A DNA stretch of 64,000 bases from Eutreptiella sp. 'Long Island Sound 2002' (taxonomy: Eukaryota; Euglenozoa; Euglenophyceae; Eutreptiales; Eutreptiaceae): assembly GCA_964036045.1 (NCBI GenBank), contig OZ038399.1, positions 23,859,544 to 23,923,543 of the forward strand, written 5' to 3'. The position numbers were made by a program, and so were the translations under genes. Shown piece after piece: positions 39,532-49,510 of this stretch; the first letter of the stretch is position 1, and the number at the start of each line of letters is the position of its first letter. The notes under the pieces were generated by a model. The model saw only the letters and a program-made list of their open reading frames with translations. It was not told the DNA's origin and did no database searches.

Positions 39532-39813
39532 CCCTTGCCTTGGCTGGCACCCCCTCGACGCGACCCACTCAACGCGCGGGGAACCCAACCTGACCCCCAA
39601 TCTAGCGGAGCCCCCCCCCCCCACACACCCAAAACCACGGCAGGTGTCAGCCCCTGGTGGCGCAGGGTGCGGGCATGGGCCGCCCGCTTCGACCCACCCT
39701 GGCGGGACCGAGTAAGCCGCCATGTGGCGGTTGGGTGTCCCACATTTTCAGGGAACCCCTCCGGCTGTGTCGGAGCCTCGGGCGGGTCAACCAGATACCA
39801 GATACCAGATACC
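39532..39813. repeat. Composite repeat, trailer block, copy 2
   Basis: Second copy of the block at 31384-31670, again ending in three AGATACC units. It shares the same long non-tandem text with a few substitutions, which supports duplication of the whole composite unit. Confidence 0.85.
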
Positions 39814-42042
39814 TCTCCCAACCCTCTCCCAACCCTCTCCCAACCCTCTCCCACCCTCCCCCACCCTTCTCCAACCCTCTCCCACCCTCTCCCAACCCTC
39901 TCTCACACTCTCCCAACCATCTCCCACCCTCTCCCAACCCTCTCCCACCCTCTCCCAAACCTCTCTCCCAACCCTCTCCCACCCCCTCCCAACCCGCTCG
40001 CATCCTCTACCACCCTCTCACAATCTCACCCAACCCTCTCCCAACCCTCTCCCACCCTCTCCCACGGTCTCCCACCCTCTTCCAACCCTCACCCACCCTC
40101 TCCCAACCCTCTCCCAACCCTCTCATCCTGTCCCACCCTCTCCCACCCCCTTCCAACCGCCTCCAACCAACTCCCACCCTCTTCCAACCCTGTCCAACCC
40201 TCTCCCAACCCTCTCCCACCCTCTCCCAACCCTCCCCAAACCCTCCCCAAACCCTCTCCCAACCCTGTCCCTACCCTCTCCCAACCTCTCCCAACCCTCT
40301 CCCAACCCTCTTCCACCCTCTCCCACCCTCTCCAACCATCTCCCAACCCTCTCCCAACCCTCTCCAAACCCTCTCCCATCCTCTCCCACTCTCTACCAAC
40401 CCTCTCCCAACCCTCCCCCAACCCTCTCCCACCCTGTCCCAACCCTGTCCCACCCTCGTCCAACCCTCTCCCACTCTCTACCAACCCTCTCCCAACCCTC
40501 TGCCAACCCTCTTCAAACCCTCTCCCACCGTCTCCCAACCCTCTCCCACCCTCTCCCAACCCTCTCCCACCCTCTCCCACCCTCTCCCAACCCTCTCCCA
40601 CCCTCTCTGAACCATCTCCCACCGTCCCCCAACGCTCTCTCACCCTCTCCTAACCCTGTCCCACCCTCTCACAACCCTCTCCCAACCCTCTCCCACCCTG
40701 TCCCAATCCTGTCCTACCCTGTTGCAACCCTCTCCAACTCTCTACCAACCCTCTCCCAACCCTCCCCCAACCCTCTCCCAACCCTCTCCCAACCCTCTCC
40801 CAACCCTCTCCCGCCCTCTCCGAACCCTCTCCCACCGTCTCCCAACCCTCTCCCACCCTCTCCCAATCCTCTCCCACGCCTCTCCCACCCTCTCCCAACC
40901 CTCTCCCACCATCTCCCATCCTCTCCCACGCTCTCCCACTCTGTCCCACCCTCTCCCAACCCTCTCCCACCCTCTGCCACCCTCTCCCAACCCTCTCCCA
41001 CCCTCTGCCACCCTCTCCCAACCCTCTCCCACCCTCTCCCAACCCTCTCCCAACCCTCTCCCACCCTCTCCCCACCCTCTCCCAACCCTCTCCCAACCTC
41101 TCCGAACCCTCTCCCACCCTGCCCCACCCTCTCCCAACCCTATCCCACCCTCTCCCAACCCTCTCCCAACCCTCTCCCAACCCTCTCCCGCCCTCTCCGA
41201 ACCCTCTCCCACCGTCTCCCAACCCTCTCCCACCCTCTCCCAATCCTCTCCCACGCCTCTCCCACCCTCTCCCAACCCTCTCCCACCATCTCCCATCCTC
41301 TCCCACGCTCTCCCACTCTGTCCCACCCTCTCCCAACCCTCTCCCACCCTCTCCCAACCCTCTCCCAACCCTCTCCCACCCTCTGCCACCCTCTCCCAAC
41401 CCTCTCCCACCCTCTCCCAACCCTCTCCCAACCCTCTCCCACCCTCTCCCCACCCTCTCCCAACCCTCTCCCAACCTCTCCGAACCCTCTCCCACCCTGC
41501 CCCACCCTCTCCTAACCCTATCCCACCCTCTCCCAACCCTCTCCCACACTCTCCCAACCCTCTCCCACCCTCTCCCAACCCTCTCCCACCCTCTCCCAAA
41601 CCTCTCCCACCCTCTCCCAACCCTCTCCCACCCCCTCCCAACCCTCTCCCACCCTCTCCCAATCTCACCCAACCCTCTCCCAACCCTCTCCCACCCTCTC
41701 CGCCCCTCTCCCACCCTCTCCCACCCTCTCCCAATCAACTCCCACCCTCTCCCAACCCTCTCCCAACCCTCTCCCAACCCTCTCCCAACCCTCTCCCACC
41801 ATCTCCCAACCCTCTCCCAACCCTCTCCCACCCTCTCCCAACCCTCTCCCACCATCTCCCAACCCTCTCCCACCATCTCCCAACCCTCTCCCACCCTCTC
41901 CCAACCCGCACCCACCCTCTCCCAACCCTCTCCCACCCTCTCCCAACCCTCTCCCACCCTCTCCCACACTCTCACAACCCTGTCCCACCCTCTCCCACCC
42001 TCTCCCAACCCTCTCCCAATGTCTCCCAACACTCTCCCACCC
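39814..42042. repeat. C-rich 10/11-bp satellite, block 4
   Basis: Same CTCTCCCAACC / CTCTCCCACC unit. A duplication of about 390 bp is visible: the stretch with 'CGCCCTCTCCGAACCC' occurs near 40811 and again near 41189, and 'CACCCTGCCCCACC' occurs at 41116 and 41494. It ends before 'CTTGTCTTGTCTTGTC' at 42045. Confidence 0.93.
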
Positions 42043-42947
42043 TCTTGTCTTGTCTTGTCTTTTCTGGGCTGCTGCTTATGCGGGCCTCCACGAGAGCCCC
42101 TAGAGGTCATTGAAAACCCTAGCCGCCCCGCCGGGCTGCGTAGGGCGTGCCCCTTAAGTCCTGGTGGTGGACCCCCACTGGCTCTTGATGGTTTTGCATT
42201 TGAGACCACAGTGGCTCCCGCTCACACTCCCAGTACCGCTGCATGGGCATCCTGTGTTGATCCTCCCTTAGTGCCGAAAACCTTATCCACCAATCCTGAT
42301 AAGTTCTGATCACTAGAAAATGCAGAGGCTCAATTCGCCCCTTGTGTCCTCCTTTGCCCCGCCTCTGGCTGTTGAAAATGCGTTGCGATTAAAATTGTCC
42401 GGTCTCTTTTCTTTTCTCTCCCCTGCGAATTGCTGGGTGGCTCCGATGCGGGGCAGGTGGTGGTCCTGTTGGGACCTACGCTCTACTCCTGCTCTCTCTG
42501 CATTCCGTGCTCTGCCCCTTGGTCTCTCGCCCCCTTTTTATTAATTTTTGCCTCCTTTTTTTTCCTCGGGTAGAGAAGAACAAAAAAAGGAAAAAAAACC
42601 TTCACCTGCAGTTTCAGTGAACCATGCTAAGTTCTCTTTACCGCCCATTCTTCACCCTTGTCCTCCTTGAGCAAGCCCTGGTACATTGCGACTCATTCCA
42701 AGAGACTCCCGCCGATGCTCCACTCCAAGAGTCCCTTGAGAGTCACGTTTGAGCCGGTGGGTGTCCGCCGTTGCTGTGATGTGGCGTGCTCTCTGGTGCT
42801 CGAACAATCAGACTGTGCATGTAACTGAGTCACCTCAGAATGATATACCGTACTACTCTTGAGGGTGCTTGAAGAAATTGAAGTGGGTCGCCTGACGCCG
42901 CGAAACGGCGCTGAGGAGCACTGTTCTTGGGCCGACCCTGTGAGTTG
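42043..42947. other. Unique sequence, no supported gene
   Basis: Starts with a short CTTGT repeat and includes pyrimidine-rich tracts (42405-42420, 42530-42565) and A-runs near 42584. Frames are short and no domain is recognisable. It could be untranslated or degraded transposon sequence next to the retroelements downstream. Confidence 0.45.
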
Positions 42948-43556
42948 TTAATTCTGTAGCTGTCTCAGACGACCTTTAAGTTCATCTGTAAGCGCCCATG
43001 GAATCCCCCTGGTCCACGCGAACGGGACCGGAAGATTGAAGTACTCGTACTCCCCATCGCTTTGATAGGATCTCGCCTCCTCCCCCACGAATATCTCGTA
43101 GTTGTGGCGCTCCAGTCCTCCTGGCCTGACTCGACCCACCACCATCATCACCGGTTCCGGATCTCGACTAGTCTGCAGCCTCGGGCAGTCGATCACTGGC
43201 AGGCCCCATTGCCACATCCTCCAATTTCCACATCCTCTAGGCAGCCAGGATGCCGTGATTGACTCCACCAGTGAGCTATGTCGGGCCCCTTCCGTCAGAA
43301 CCAGTGTGGATCGCTCATGCTCCCATGTTCTGCGCTCCCGAACGAGTCTCATCTGTAGTTCATGCAAGCTCACCTGAAAAGTCTCACTCCAACAGTTGAA
43401 TAGGTCCCGCAGGGCAATAGGACTCCCGTTCCATGCATTTGCCCATGGACCACAGGAGTAGCACCTTCCTGACCAGCTGAATGCCATAACGTCGTTGGGC
43501 ACCTTCCGCTGCAGATACCCGTTCACATCGCCCTCCGCCATCACACTCATCCACAT
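42948..43556 (-). CDS. Hypothetical protein, 202 aa
   Basis: An ATG-initiated frame of 202 codons. I do not recognise a family. The protein is rich in Trp, Arg and Glu and has a CxxC pair (CYSC) near residue 33. It lies about 140 bases beyond the B2 end of the retrotransposon. It might be a host gene, or part of the older retroelement the transposon landed in, since the probable non-LTR remnant lies on the same strand just beyond the other end. Confidence 0.3.
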   Translation of the reverse strand: MWMSVMAEGDVNGYLQRKVPNDVMAFSWSGRCYSCGPWANAWNGSPIALRDLFNCWSETFQVSLHELQMRLVRERRTWEHERSTLVLTEGARHSSLVESITASWLPRGCGNWRMWQWGLPVIDCPRLQTSRDPEPVMMVVGRVRPGGLERHNYEIFVGEEARSYQSDGEYEYFNLPVPFAWTRGIPWALTDELKGRLRQLQN

Positions 43557-43696
43557 TCTCTTACCCTATCTTGAGAACAAGACCTGCAGGTCCGACACCA
43601 GAGTCAGAGACCAGACCCCTAGTTGGTGAAGCGTCCCAGCCAGCTTGTGAGTCACGCGGACCCATTTCAGATAGAACTCTGGGCAGTAGAACTGTA

Positions 43697-43743
43697 GATC
43701 ACAGAGGACAAAGCACCAAAACAATTCAACAATTCACCTCTGG
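43697..43743 (-). repeat. Retrotransposon terminal repeat B2
   Basis: 47-bp repeat marking the 3' end of the element, identical to B1. Its last 17 bases (CAACAATTCACCTCTGG) are duplicated in tandem at 43744-43760. The bases outside it (ACTGTA) share nothing with those outside A1 (GGCGAG). Confidence 0.88.
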
Positions 43744-44076
43744 CAACAATTCACCTCTGGCAGACAAACGAGTCAGAGTGTTGCTGGCGACATCATCGCC
43801 TGCAAGAGTATCAAAGCAGTACTCGCCAATAGCGCCACAGGCCTTAGTAAGCGCTCTCCAAAGGACCCCGCCGGGCCTATGGGACACAACCCTACGCGGA
43901 CTCACACCGGCGATCAAAATATGTGAAGCAGCATAAATGCAGATCTCAGTTCCAAAAATTATAAACACCTGGCAGAAGAATACAGCAGGAATCTCCAACC
44001 TGAATCCAATATAACACCAAGTCCCACCATCATCGACGAACACCGTGAGGAGGCGGGCGTGGGGGCGGGTGGCGGG

Positions 44077-44163
44077 AACACAATAAATTTTCAACAAATT
44101 TGTACACAAACAGTAGTAGTGATCCCCTGTTCGTAAACGAAAAGGGGACAAGACAAACAGGGG
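44077..44163 (-). repeat. Retrotransposon internal repeat A2
   Basis: Second copy of the 87-bp A repeat, joined directly to B1. At this junction GATCCCCTGTT (44121-44131) is mirrored by AACAGGGGATC (44156-44166), so joining of the two ends completes an 11-bp inverted repeat. Confidence 0.9.
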
Positions 44164-44209
44164 ATCACAGAGGACAAAGCACCAAAACAATTCAACAATT
44201 CACCTCTGG
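44163..44209 (-). repeat. Retrotransposon internal repeat B1
   Basis: 47-bp repeat identical to B2 at 43697-43743. It begins GATCACAGAGGACAAAGC on the plus strand and is directly adjacent to A2. Confidence 0.9.
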
Positions 44210-44490
44210 TACCCATCATCCTTGATCCCAACCAGTCGCCATACAACCTCACCACACTGAAACCGGTAACCTTCACAAATCTACAGCGGGGACAGTGCCA
44301 GGCGCCCGCAGCCAACCAGCCACGGCGCCGGCGCCAGCCTCCGCGTGTAATGTCTGCGCACGACGGTCCCAATCCTCAAGTCCTCAAACACAGGTACCAT
44401 CCCATGGGTCAGGAACACTGCACGGTCTCTGTGCACCGAGACACAGCTTACCGGAACCCATGAAAACCGCATATCCAGAATGGCGGTCGC

Positions 44491-45111
44491 TCACAACGCG
44501 CGGAACATGAAGCACACTCGCCTAACCAACACCTGCTTCCCTTGGACCCATATATAGGGCAGACGCTGGTCCCCAGCCTTCGTGTTCGACGAGAGACTCA
44601 GGAACAACCTACTACCCCCAACCCTCACGATCCAACGATGGCGGCACAAATGATCCCCGCCCGCGCCTTTAACATTCACATCACCAGACGGAGTCGTCTC
44701 CTGCTCCGCAACCCCGCGCAAACGGTTCGCTAGGTCCTGTGCTGCCAGCTTCAGAACGCCCGGAGCATCATCCTTCGTGCAAGGCCGCAAGAAGACGAGC
44801 CTTGCAGCCAGACCCAGCCAAATCCGCCTCACCGGTCGCCACGCCAGGCGCTTCTCCAGCACAGCTCTGAGGCGTTGTCGCGCACGGTCCCGTCTGCGCT
44901 GCAGCGCCGCCGCCGACCGGCGGTGACAAATCCTCCGCGCCGTCGGCGGTGGCGCTTCCCTCGTCCAGGCATGGCACAAGTGCTGAGCATCGCGAACGTG
45001 CGAAACATGTGATTTCACGAAACCCAGCAAGTACACCTCACAGGACCAACCCACCCACCTGCAGCACCTCTTGGGGGTGCGCCAATAACACCCGCCAGAG
45101 TTGAAATGCAC
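44491..45111 (-). CDS. Possible third retrotransposon frame, Arg-rich, unknown
   Basis: A 206-codon frame beginning at GTG overlaps the end of the RNase H frame and runs towards B1. It has an Arg-rich stretch around residues 60-100 and no motif I recognise. In particular, no methyltransferase motif of the kind found in some DIRS elements is visible. It may be chance. Confidence 0.2.
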   Translation of the reverse strand: MHFNSGGCYWRTPKRCCRWVGWSCEVYLLGFVKSHVSHVRDAQHLCHAWTREAPPPTARRICHRRSAAALQRRRDRARQRLRAVLEKRLAWRPVRRIWLGLAARLVFLRPCTKDDAPGVLKLAAQDLANRLRGVAEQETTPSGDVNVKGAGGDHLCRHRWIVRVGGSRLFLSLSSNTKAGDQRLPYIWVQGKQVLVRRVCFMFRAL

Positions 45112-48100
45112 GGCTACACGCCCGCTGCATACTAGATTGGTAATTAGAATCCAACCTACTCAGCGGGTCAGCCGGTTGCAACGCGCCAGGCACCAACCTG
45201 ACCTCCACAACTAACCCGGTCTGCAGCAGTCTCAAAACCAATGCCCTCAGCAACTTCTGCTACCTTGACAACCACGTAGAGGCCCGCAGGGACAAAAACT
45301 GGCAAGCGGACACTTGCAAATCCGTGACCAACACCACATAACCCCAACCCAGCCGAACTGCCAACCTCACCAACCACACCAAGACCCAAAGCTCCGCGCT
45401 TTGCTGCGTGTGACGTGCAGGGGGGAATAACTTGGGAACTGACACCCGACAACCGCGGGACGAATGCTCCCCCCCCCTATACCTAATGGCGTCCAAAGCA
45501 GCGTCCCCGAACATCACACAATGGTGAACGGTCCACAAATCGGGCGTGGCAGATAGCGCACGAAACACTGCAAGTCGTGCCGGCGTTGGCGGCTCCCAAG
45601 TTTCCATACACCGTACGATGGCAGTACACAGTCCATGTAAAACCTTCAGTGGCGTAGGTCGTTCAAACCCCCCCCATCGGTCACAACAATAGCTCCCAGC
45701 GAGCAGCGGACACCCCCCTAAACAAGGCCTAAAGTGCCAATGGACGATGCCCAATGCTTTGGAGAGCAACCGGGAAGAAGGTCTCGACCGCGTGGCTAAC
45801 CTGAGCCAAATATTGAACATCTGGAGGAAAGCCTGTGGGTGTGAACGGATCGTGCGCACTCCTAAATTAATGTACTTCCCTAGGAAAAATATTTCCGTAA
45901 CCGGGTCCAGTGTACTCTTGCCCGACACAATAAACCCAGCCTCCTCCAAAGCCCGGACCACGCGCGCAGTGACAACACGCAACCGCACTGGATCCGGCCC
46001 CAGGATCAAAAAATCATCCAGGTAGTGGAACAGGATGTACCCCTCCGGGACCAGGGGGCGCACTATCCTCCCCAACGCCGTTTGACAGAACAGCGGGGAG
46101 TGCTTCCACCCAAACGGCATCCGCGACATACAAAACACCCTCTCCATCCCCTCCCAACGCATCCGGAACCGAAAGGCCCTCTCGTGCCGTCTAGGCAACT
46201 TAAAACTCCAAAAAGCATTATTGAGATCCACGTGTGTACAAAACAACGGCCTATCAGGCGGCCATTCCGCCAACCTCTGGGAGATTTGTTCCCAACCATC
46301 CAGCGAGAAAGACAACGGCTTATGCAAGCTCTCATTAAACTCAACTAAATTAAAAATGAGGGACACCTTCTCCGTGGATTTCGGGATCACAAACGGCCAG
46401 CAAGTCGCCCCCATGGGGCAACCTTCATCCATGATGGAAACAACTCCCTCACGCAGCAACCACTTAACCATGGGCAGCACCAAAGCCTCCCTATTAGATG
46501 AGCGACTTTCTCTCTCCAAATGAAAATCCGACACCGATGCTTCGAAATCAGGGGGCGCCAACTCACACCAGAGATCGTCGGAAATTGTGTAGTTACCCAC
46601 TGCTCCCAAACCCCTCTCCACCAATTGTGGGTCAACTTTTCCCACCTGTGGCACCGGGGACGTAGAAAGGTGCAAAAGAGCCTGCCAGGATTCAGCTGTA
46701 AATTCCGACAAAGCGCTAAAAGTTATATCCGGTGCGGACCGTAAACGAAAATCCTCACACGTAAGGAACAAACGCAGCACAAACAAATGGAGTCGCCAAA
46801 TGAGCAACAAAACCCCGCAAGACAATGCCTGGTGAAGCCAGGGCAAGAAAGAAAAGAACGCCTGCAAAAAGTGGACAAATAACGGAACTGGTTCCGAACA
46901 CACATACAAAAGGTCTGCCCTGGTCAGAGGGCGGGGCCCACCATCCGCCAATGTGATCACCCGCAGCGATCCCTGCGCCGAACTCAGCACTGGGCCACCA
47001 ACCGACGTGTCACAGGCAGATGGGGTTTCGCGAGTCACCCCCGCGGGGGGCGAATTTCCAGGCGACCCCCCCCCACCTCTGCCAGTCTCTATTCCGCCGC
47101 CCTTGCCCTTACACTCCGGCGGGGAACGCACAGCCACTTTGCTGGCAGGCCCGACTGGAGGCCCATCAGGATGCCGCCTCTTGGAGGCAGGTCGTCGGGC
47201 TTTTGCATTACCCAGGCCCACCTGCGCGCTCGTCGCATGATGCCGCTGGACAGATAAGGGACCGCCCAGACCAACGACTCGCCGCTTGGGCCTCGGTTTA
47301 TCAGCGCCGTCGACCTCTGCTGCGCCGCCTCTCGGTGCCTTGCCGGCTCCTTTCGATCGCAGCTTCCTCCTGCCGCTCCCGACGACCTGAGGCTTGGACC
47401 CCGGCGTGAATTGTTGAGGGCGTTCCCCTGGACCAGCGGACGGACTGGGTCCTGTGGTGATGTTACGGGCACTTGCTGTGGAGACATCTGAGTCCGAAGA
47501 CTCCGAGGGGACGGACGAAGAATCCGAATCAGACCCCACGTCGCCCACTTCCTTCCGATTCGCCGCCACATCCATATCAGGAAGAGATACCACAGGGCCC
47601 GCAGGCACCGGGACTGAGATCTCCATCGTCGCCTTCGTGGACATCCGCTCAGGGCTTGCATACATGGGGTCACCCCACAAGGCGGCCAACAGCACAGCCA
47701 AACGCTCATCAGAAGCCTGGCCACCAACAGGCCATGGAAGCACCAAAGCCCCAACCACCGCAGGGTCAGAGTAGCCCAAAGCGTACTCCAACGCTGTGGC
47801 CAGCCTCTTCCACCGCCCCCACCAGACGAAGTAAGCCACATTGGGGGAGCGGTGGAAGGCGGCCGCAGTGCCCCCCCGCAGGGAATGCCATCGGTGGCCA
47901 CTATATGGGGAATCACGGAGGAGGTCTGCGAAGATCCTCTCCACTGCCTCGACCCCTCCCCTAACCAACGGTTGACCTTCAGGGATGCAGCTGGCCTCGG
48001 CGTAGCATCTAAGGAATCGGACCCACGACCGTCCCCACTCATAAAGCGGCCGTCGCACTTCCCTGTGGCCACCAACTTTGGTAGTGACGAACAGGACCAC

Positions 48101-48340
48101 GGAATCACTCCCCAACCCCGCTGGCGTGATGGACACCGCTTCAGAGACTCGCAAGAAGAGGAGCCAACTGAGGCTCGCCAACGCTGCCACTGCCTGCTCA
48201 ACCGGCGAAATTGCTCTGGCCCACAGGAGACTCCGGCCCCAGGTATGGTTGCCCCGGTGTCGGTTTTCCAGACTTTGCAATCCTCCATTAGATGGCCTGA
48301 ACACAACCCGGGAGTAGTCTGACATGTTCTGCCGCCCGAA
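45038..48340 (-). pseudogene. Tyrosine recombinase - reverse transcriptase - RNase H polyprotein, interrupted
   Basis: Residues are counted from the first codon of the open frame at 48655 (a GTG, probably not the true start). The recombinase domain shows Arg169 in 'LFLRVSEAVSI', a lysine in 'VTTKVGG', His257 and Arg260 in 'WHSLRGG', and Tyr291 in 'GRWKRLATALEY', the expected catalytic set. About 300 residues of basic, Ser/Pro/Gly-rich linker follow. RT has Asp810 in 'VDLNNAFW' and Asp880-Asp881 in 'YLDDFLI'. RNase H has Asp1051 in 'FGDAALD', Glu1088 in 'SAEL', Asp1112 in 'VTDLQ' and, after an in-frame TAG at 45260-45262, the final Asp (45167-45169) in 'PGALQPADPLSRL'. The frame is the same on both sides of the TAG. 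Together with the upstream frameshift this points to a decayed copy. Readthrough or a sequencing error is an alternative for the TAG. Confidence 0.82.
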
Positions 48341-48563
48341 CCGCGGATACATACCCCCTGAGGGTGGATTTGGCCTGTCCCATGGAGACCCTTGACGCCA
48401 AGAATTCAGACAGCGTGTCAGTAAGCGGCGTCCGCAACGCTCTGGTACCCTCAAACTTCGCCACCGCGGACAGAGCGGAATGGTATCTCGATTGCGTCTT
48501 GGGGGCCCAACCACGAACGCCCACGGCCGCCACCCAAAACGATCCAACAGCCGCCATCGCCAT
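48288..48563 (-). pseudogene. Tyrosine recombinase, N-terminal core-binding part
   Basis: This frame reads 'GWAPKTQSRYHSAL', then 'LASRVSMGQAKSTLRGYV' and 'SAVRAAEHV'. That spacing of a T/S..Y helix and a 'STLRGYVSAVR' helix is typical of the SAM-like DNA-binding domain in front of tyrosine recombinase catalytic domains. The frame is the same as that of the gag zinc knuckle, separated from it by the TGA at 48705. It stops at 48288, and the catalytic domain continues in another frame, so a frameshift near 48290-48340 separates the halves. Confidence 0.6.
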
Positions 48564-48704
48564 TGCCGACCCCGCCGCCGCCGCGCTGAAGGTCGCTCTG
48601 GCGGCAGGTGAGGCCTCTTGGGTGGGGGTTGGACGCGTGGACCGGGAATCCTCACACCAACAGGGCCAACCCCACCCCGCCTTGCCGCAATGGCGGCGGT
48701 CCCG

Positions 48705-49411
48705 TCAGGACCAGCGGGGACATTGGAAATGCCAGTGCCTCAACTGGTCCGATGGGACGCCCTCTTTTGCGCATCTCTGGCAGTCACCAGACGGGCGGGC
48801 TGAGATTGGTACCCACCTTCCTTTCTTCGACATCCAATGAAGGACGCCTTGTCTCATGGCGAAGTCGATGCCTTTATACTTAAAGGACGGTCCTCCGCCT
48901 TTGACCGCATCTGGCCAGCTCGACGCATCCAGCGGGTTGGACGGGTCCGCTCGACTGTTGGAGTCCAACGTCAACCTCTGGGCGTACGCCTGCTGGGAGT
49001 CGAGGATGATACCCCAAATCCTGTAGGCCAGCCTGTCGCCCCTCGGGCATTCCATCGCATTGCCCATCACGTCTGATGGCCTGACCGGGGCAGCACTCGC
49101 GCTTCTAACGTAGTCCCGCGGCGCCTCGCCTGACTGGCGCATCCAGCTGGCCACTTTGTCGCCCCCCAGCAGCTGCTAACTGCCTCCGTGGCCACGTCCA
49201 GCACCGTATTTCTCTCCACGACGGCCAGGCTCTCCAACCGAGCTTGTAGATGTCCGATCGCCTCTTGCTGAGACTGCAGCAACGCGCGCAGCTCCTCAAG
49301 CGACATCTGGCTGGTGTCTAGCGCCGACGCGTCCGCCCCAGAGCCCGAAGCTCCTTGATCTGGGGCCTTAGACGACGACGCACTCTTAAACGGGGAGCGG
49401 AAGACCTGCAT
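48705..49411 (-). pseudogene. Gag-like protein, frameshifted
   Basis: It starts at an ATG at 49411. The first frame (49411 to about 49170) encodes a Ser/Ala-rich leader and a Leu/Gln/Glu-rich segment likely to form a coiled coil. The second frame (49154-48705) ends with a cysteine/histidine cluster of the form CxxC, then HxH 11 residues later, then C, close to the stop, like a gag zinc knuckle. The two parts lie in different frames with the shift near 49160-49185. Its position directly after A1 and before the recombinase supports a structural gag role. Homology was judged by layout and the zinc motif only. Confidence 0.55.
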
Positions 49412-49423
49412 GCTGCTTCACAA

Positions 49424-49510
49424 AACACAATAAATTTTCAACAAATCTGTACACAAACAGGAGTAGTGATCCCCTGTTCGTAAACGAAAAGGGGACAAGA
49501 CAAACAGGGG
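49424..49510 (-). repeat. Retrotransposon terminal repeat A1
   Basis: 87-bp repeat at the element's 5' end, starting 13 bases upstream of the gag ATG at 49411. It matches A2 (44077-44163) except for two substitutions. It contains GATCCCCTGTT and ends outward in AAACAGGGG. Confidence 0.9.

Larger units (their letters stand above)
43697..49510 (-). mobile_element. Tyrosine-recombinase retrotransposon with split direct repeats
   Basis: A 5.8-kb element on the minus strand. Order from its 5' end: repeat A1 (49510-49424), gag-like frame, tyrosine recombinase, long basic linker, reverse transcriptase, RNase H, repeat B1 (44209-44163), repeat A2 (44163-44077), about 330 bases, repeat B2 (43743-43697). 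The A1 ... B1A2 ... B2 layout is the split direct repeat known from Ngaro/PAT-type members of the DIRS order, which integrate by recombination of a circular DNA. No target duplication is apparent at the outer edges, as expected for that mechanism. The recombinase lies before RT, whereas DIRS and Ngaro elements usually have it after; VIPER-type elements have recombinase first. Frameshifts and one in-frame stop suggest this copy is inactive, although A1 and A2 differ at only two of 87 positions. Confidence 0.85.

Noticed and set aside
25948-40653. Proline- or glycine-rich giant frames in the C-rich and 23-bp arrays
   Set aside because: These are translations of stop-free tandem DNA; both strands and several frames are equally long.
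43726-44190. 154-codon minus-strand frame at the 3' end of the retrotransposon
   Set aside because: It runs across repeats A2 and B2 and has no recognisable domain; probably chance.
47089-48306. 405-codon frame overlapping the recombinase
   Set aside because: It lies in another frame over the region that carries the R, H-x-x-R and Y recombinase residues, and shows no domain of its own.
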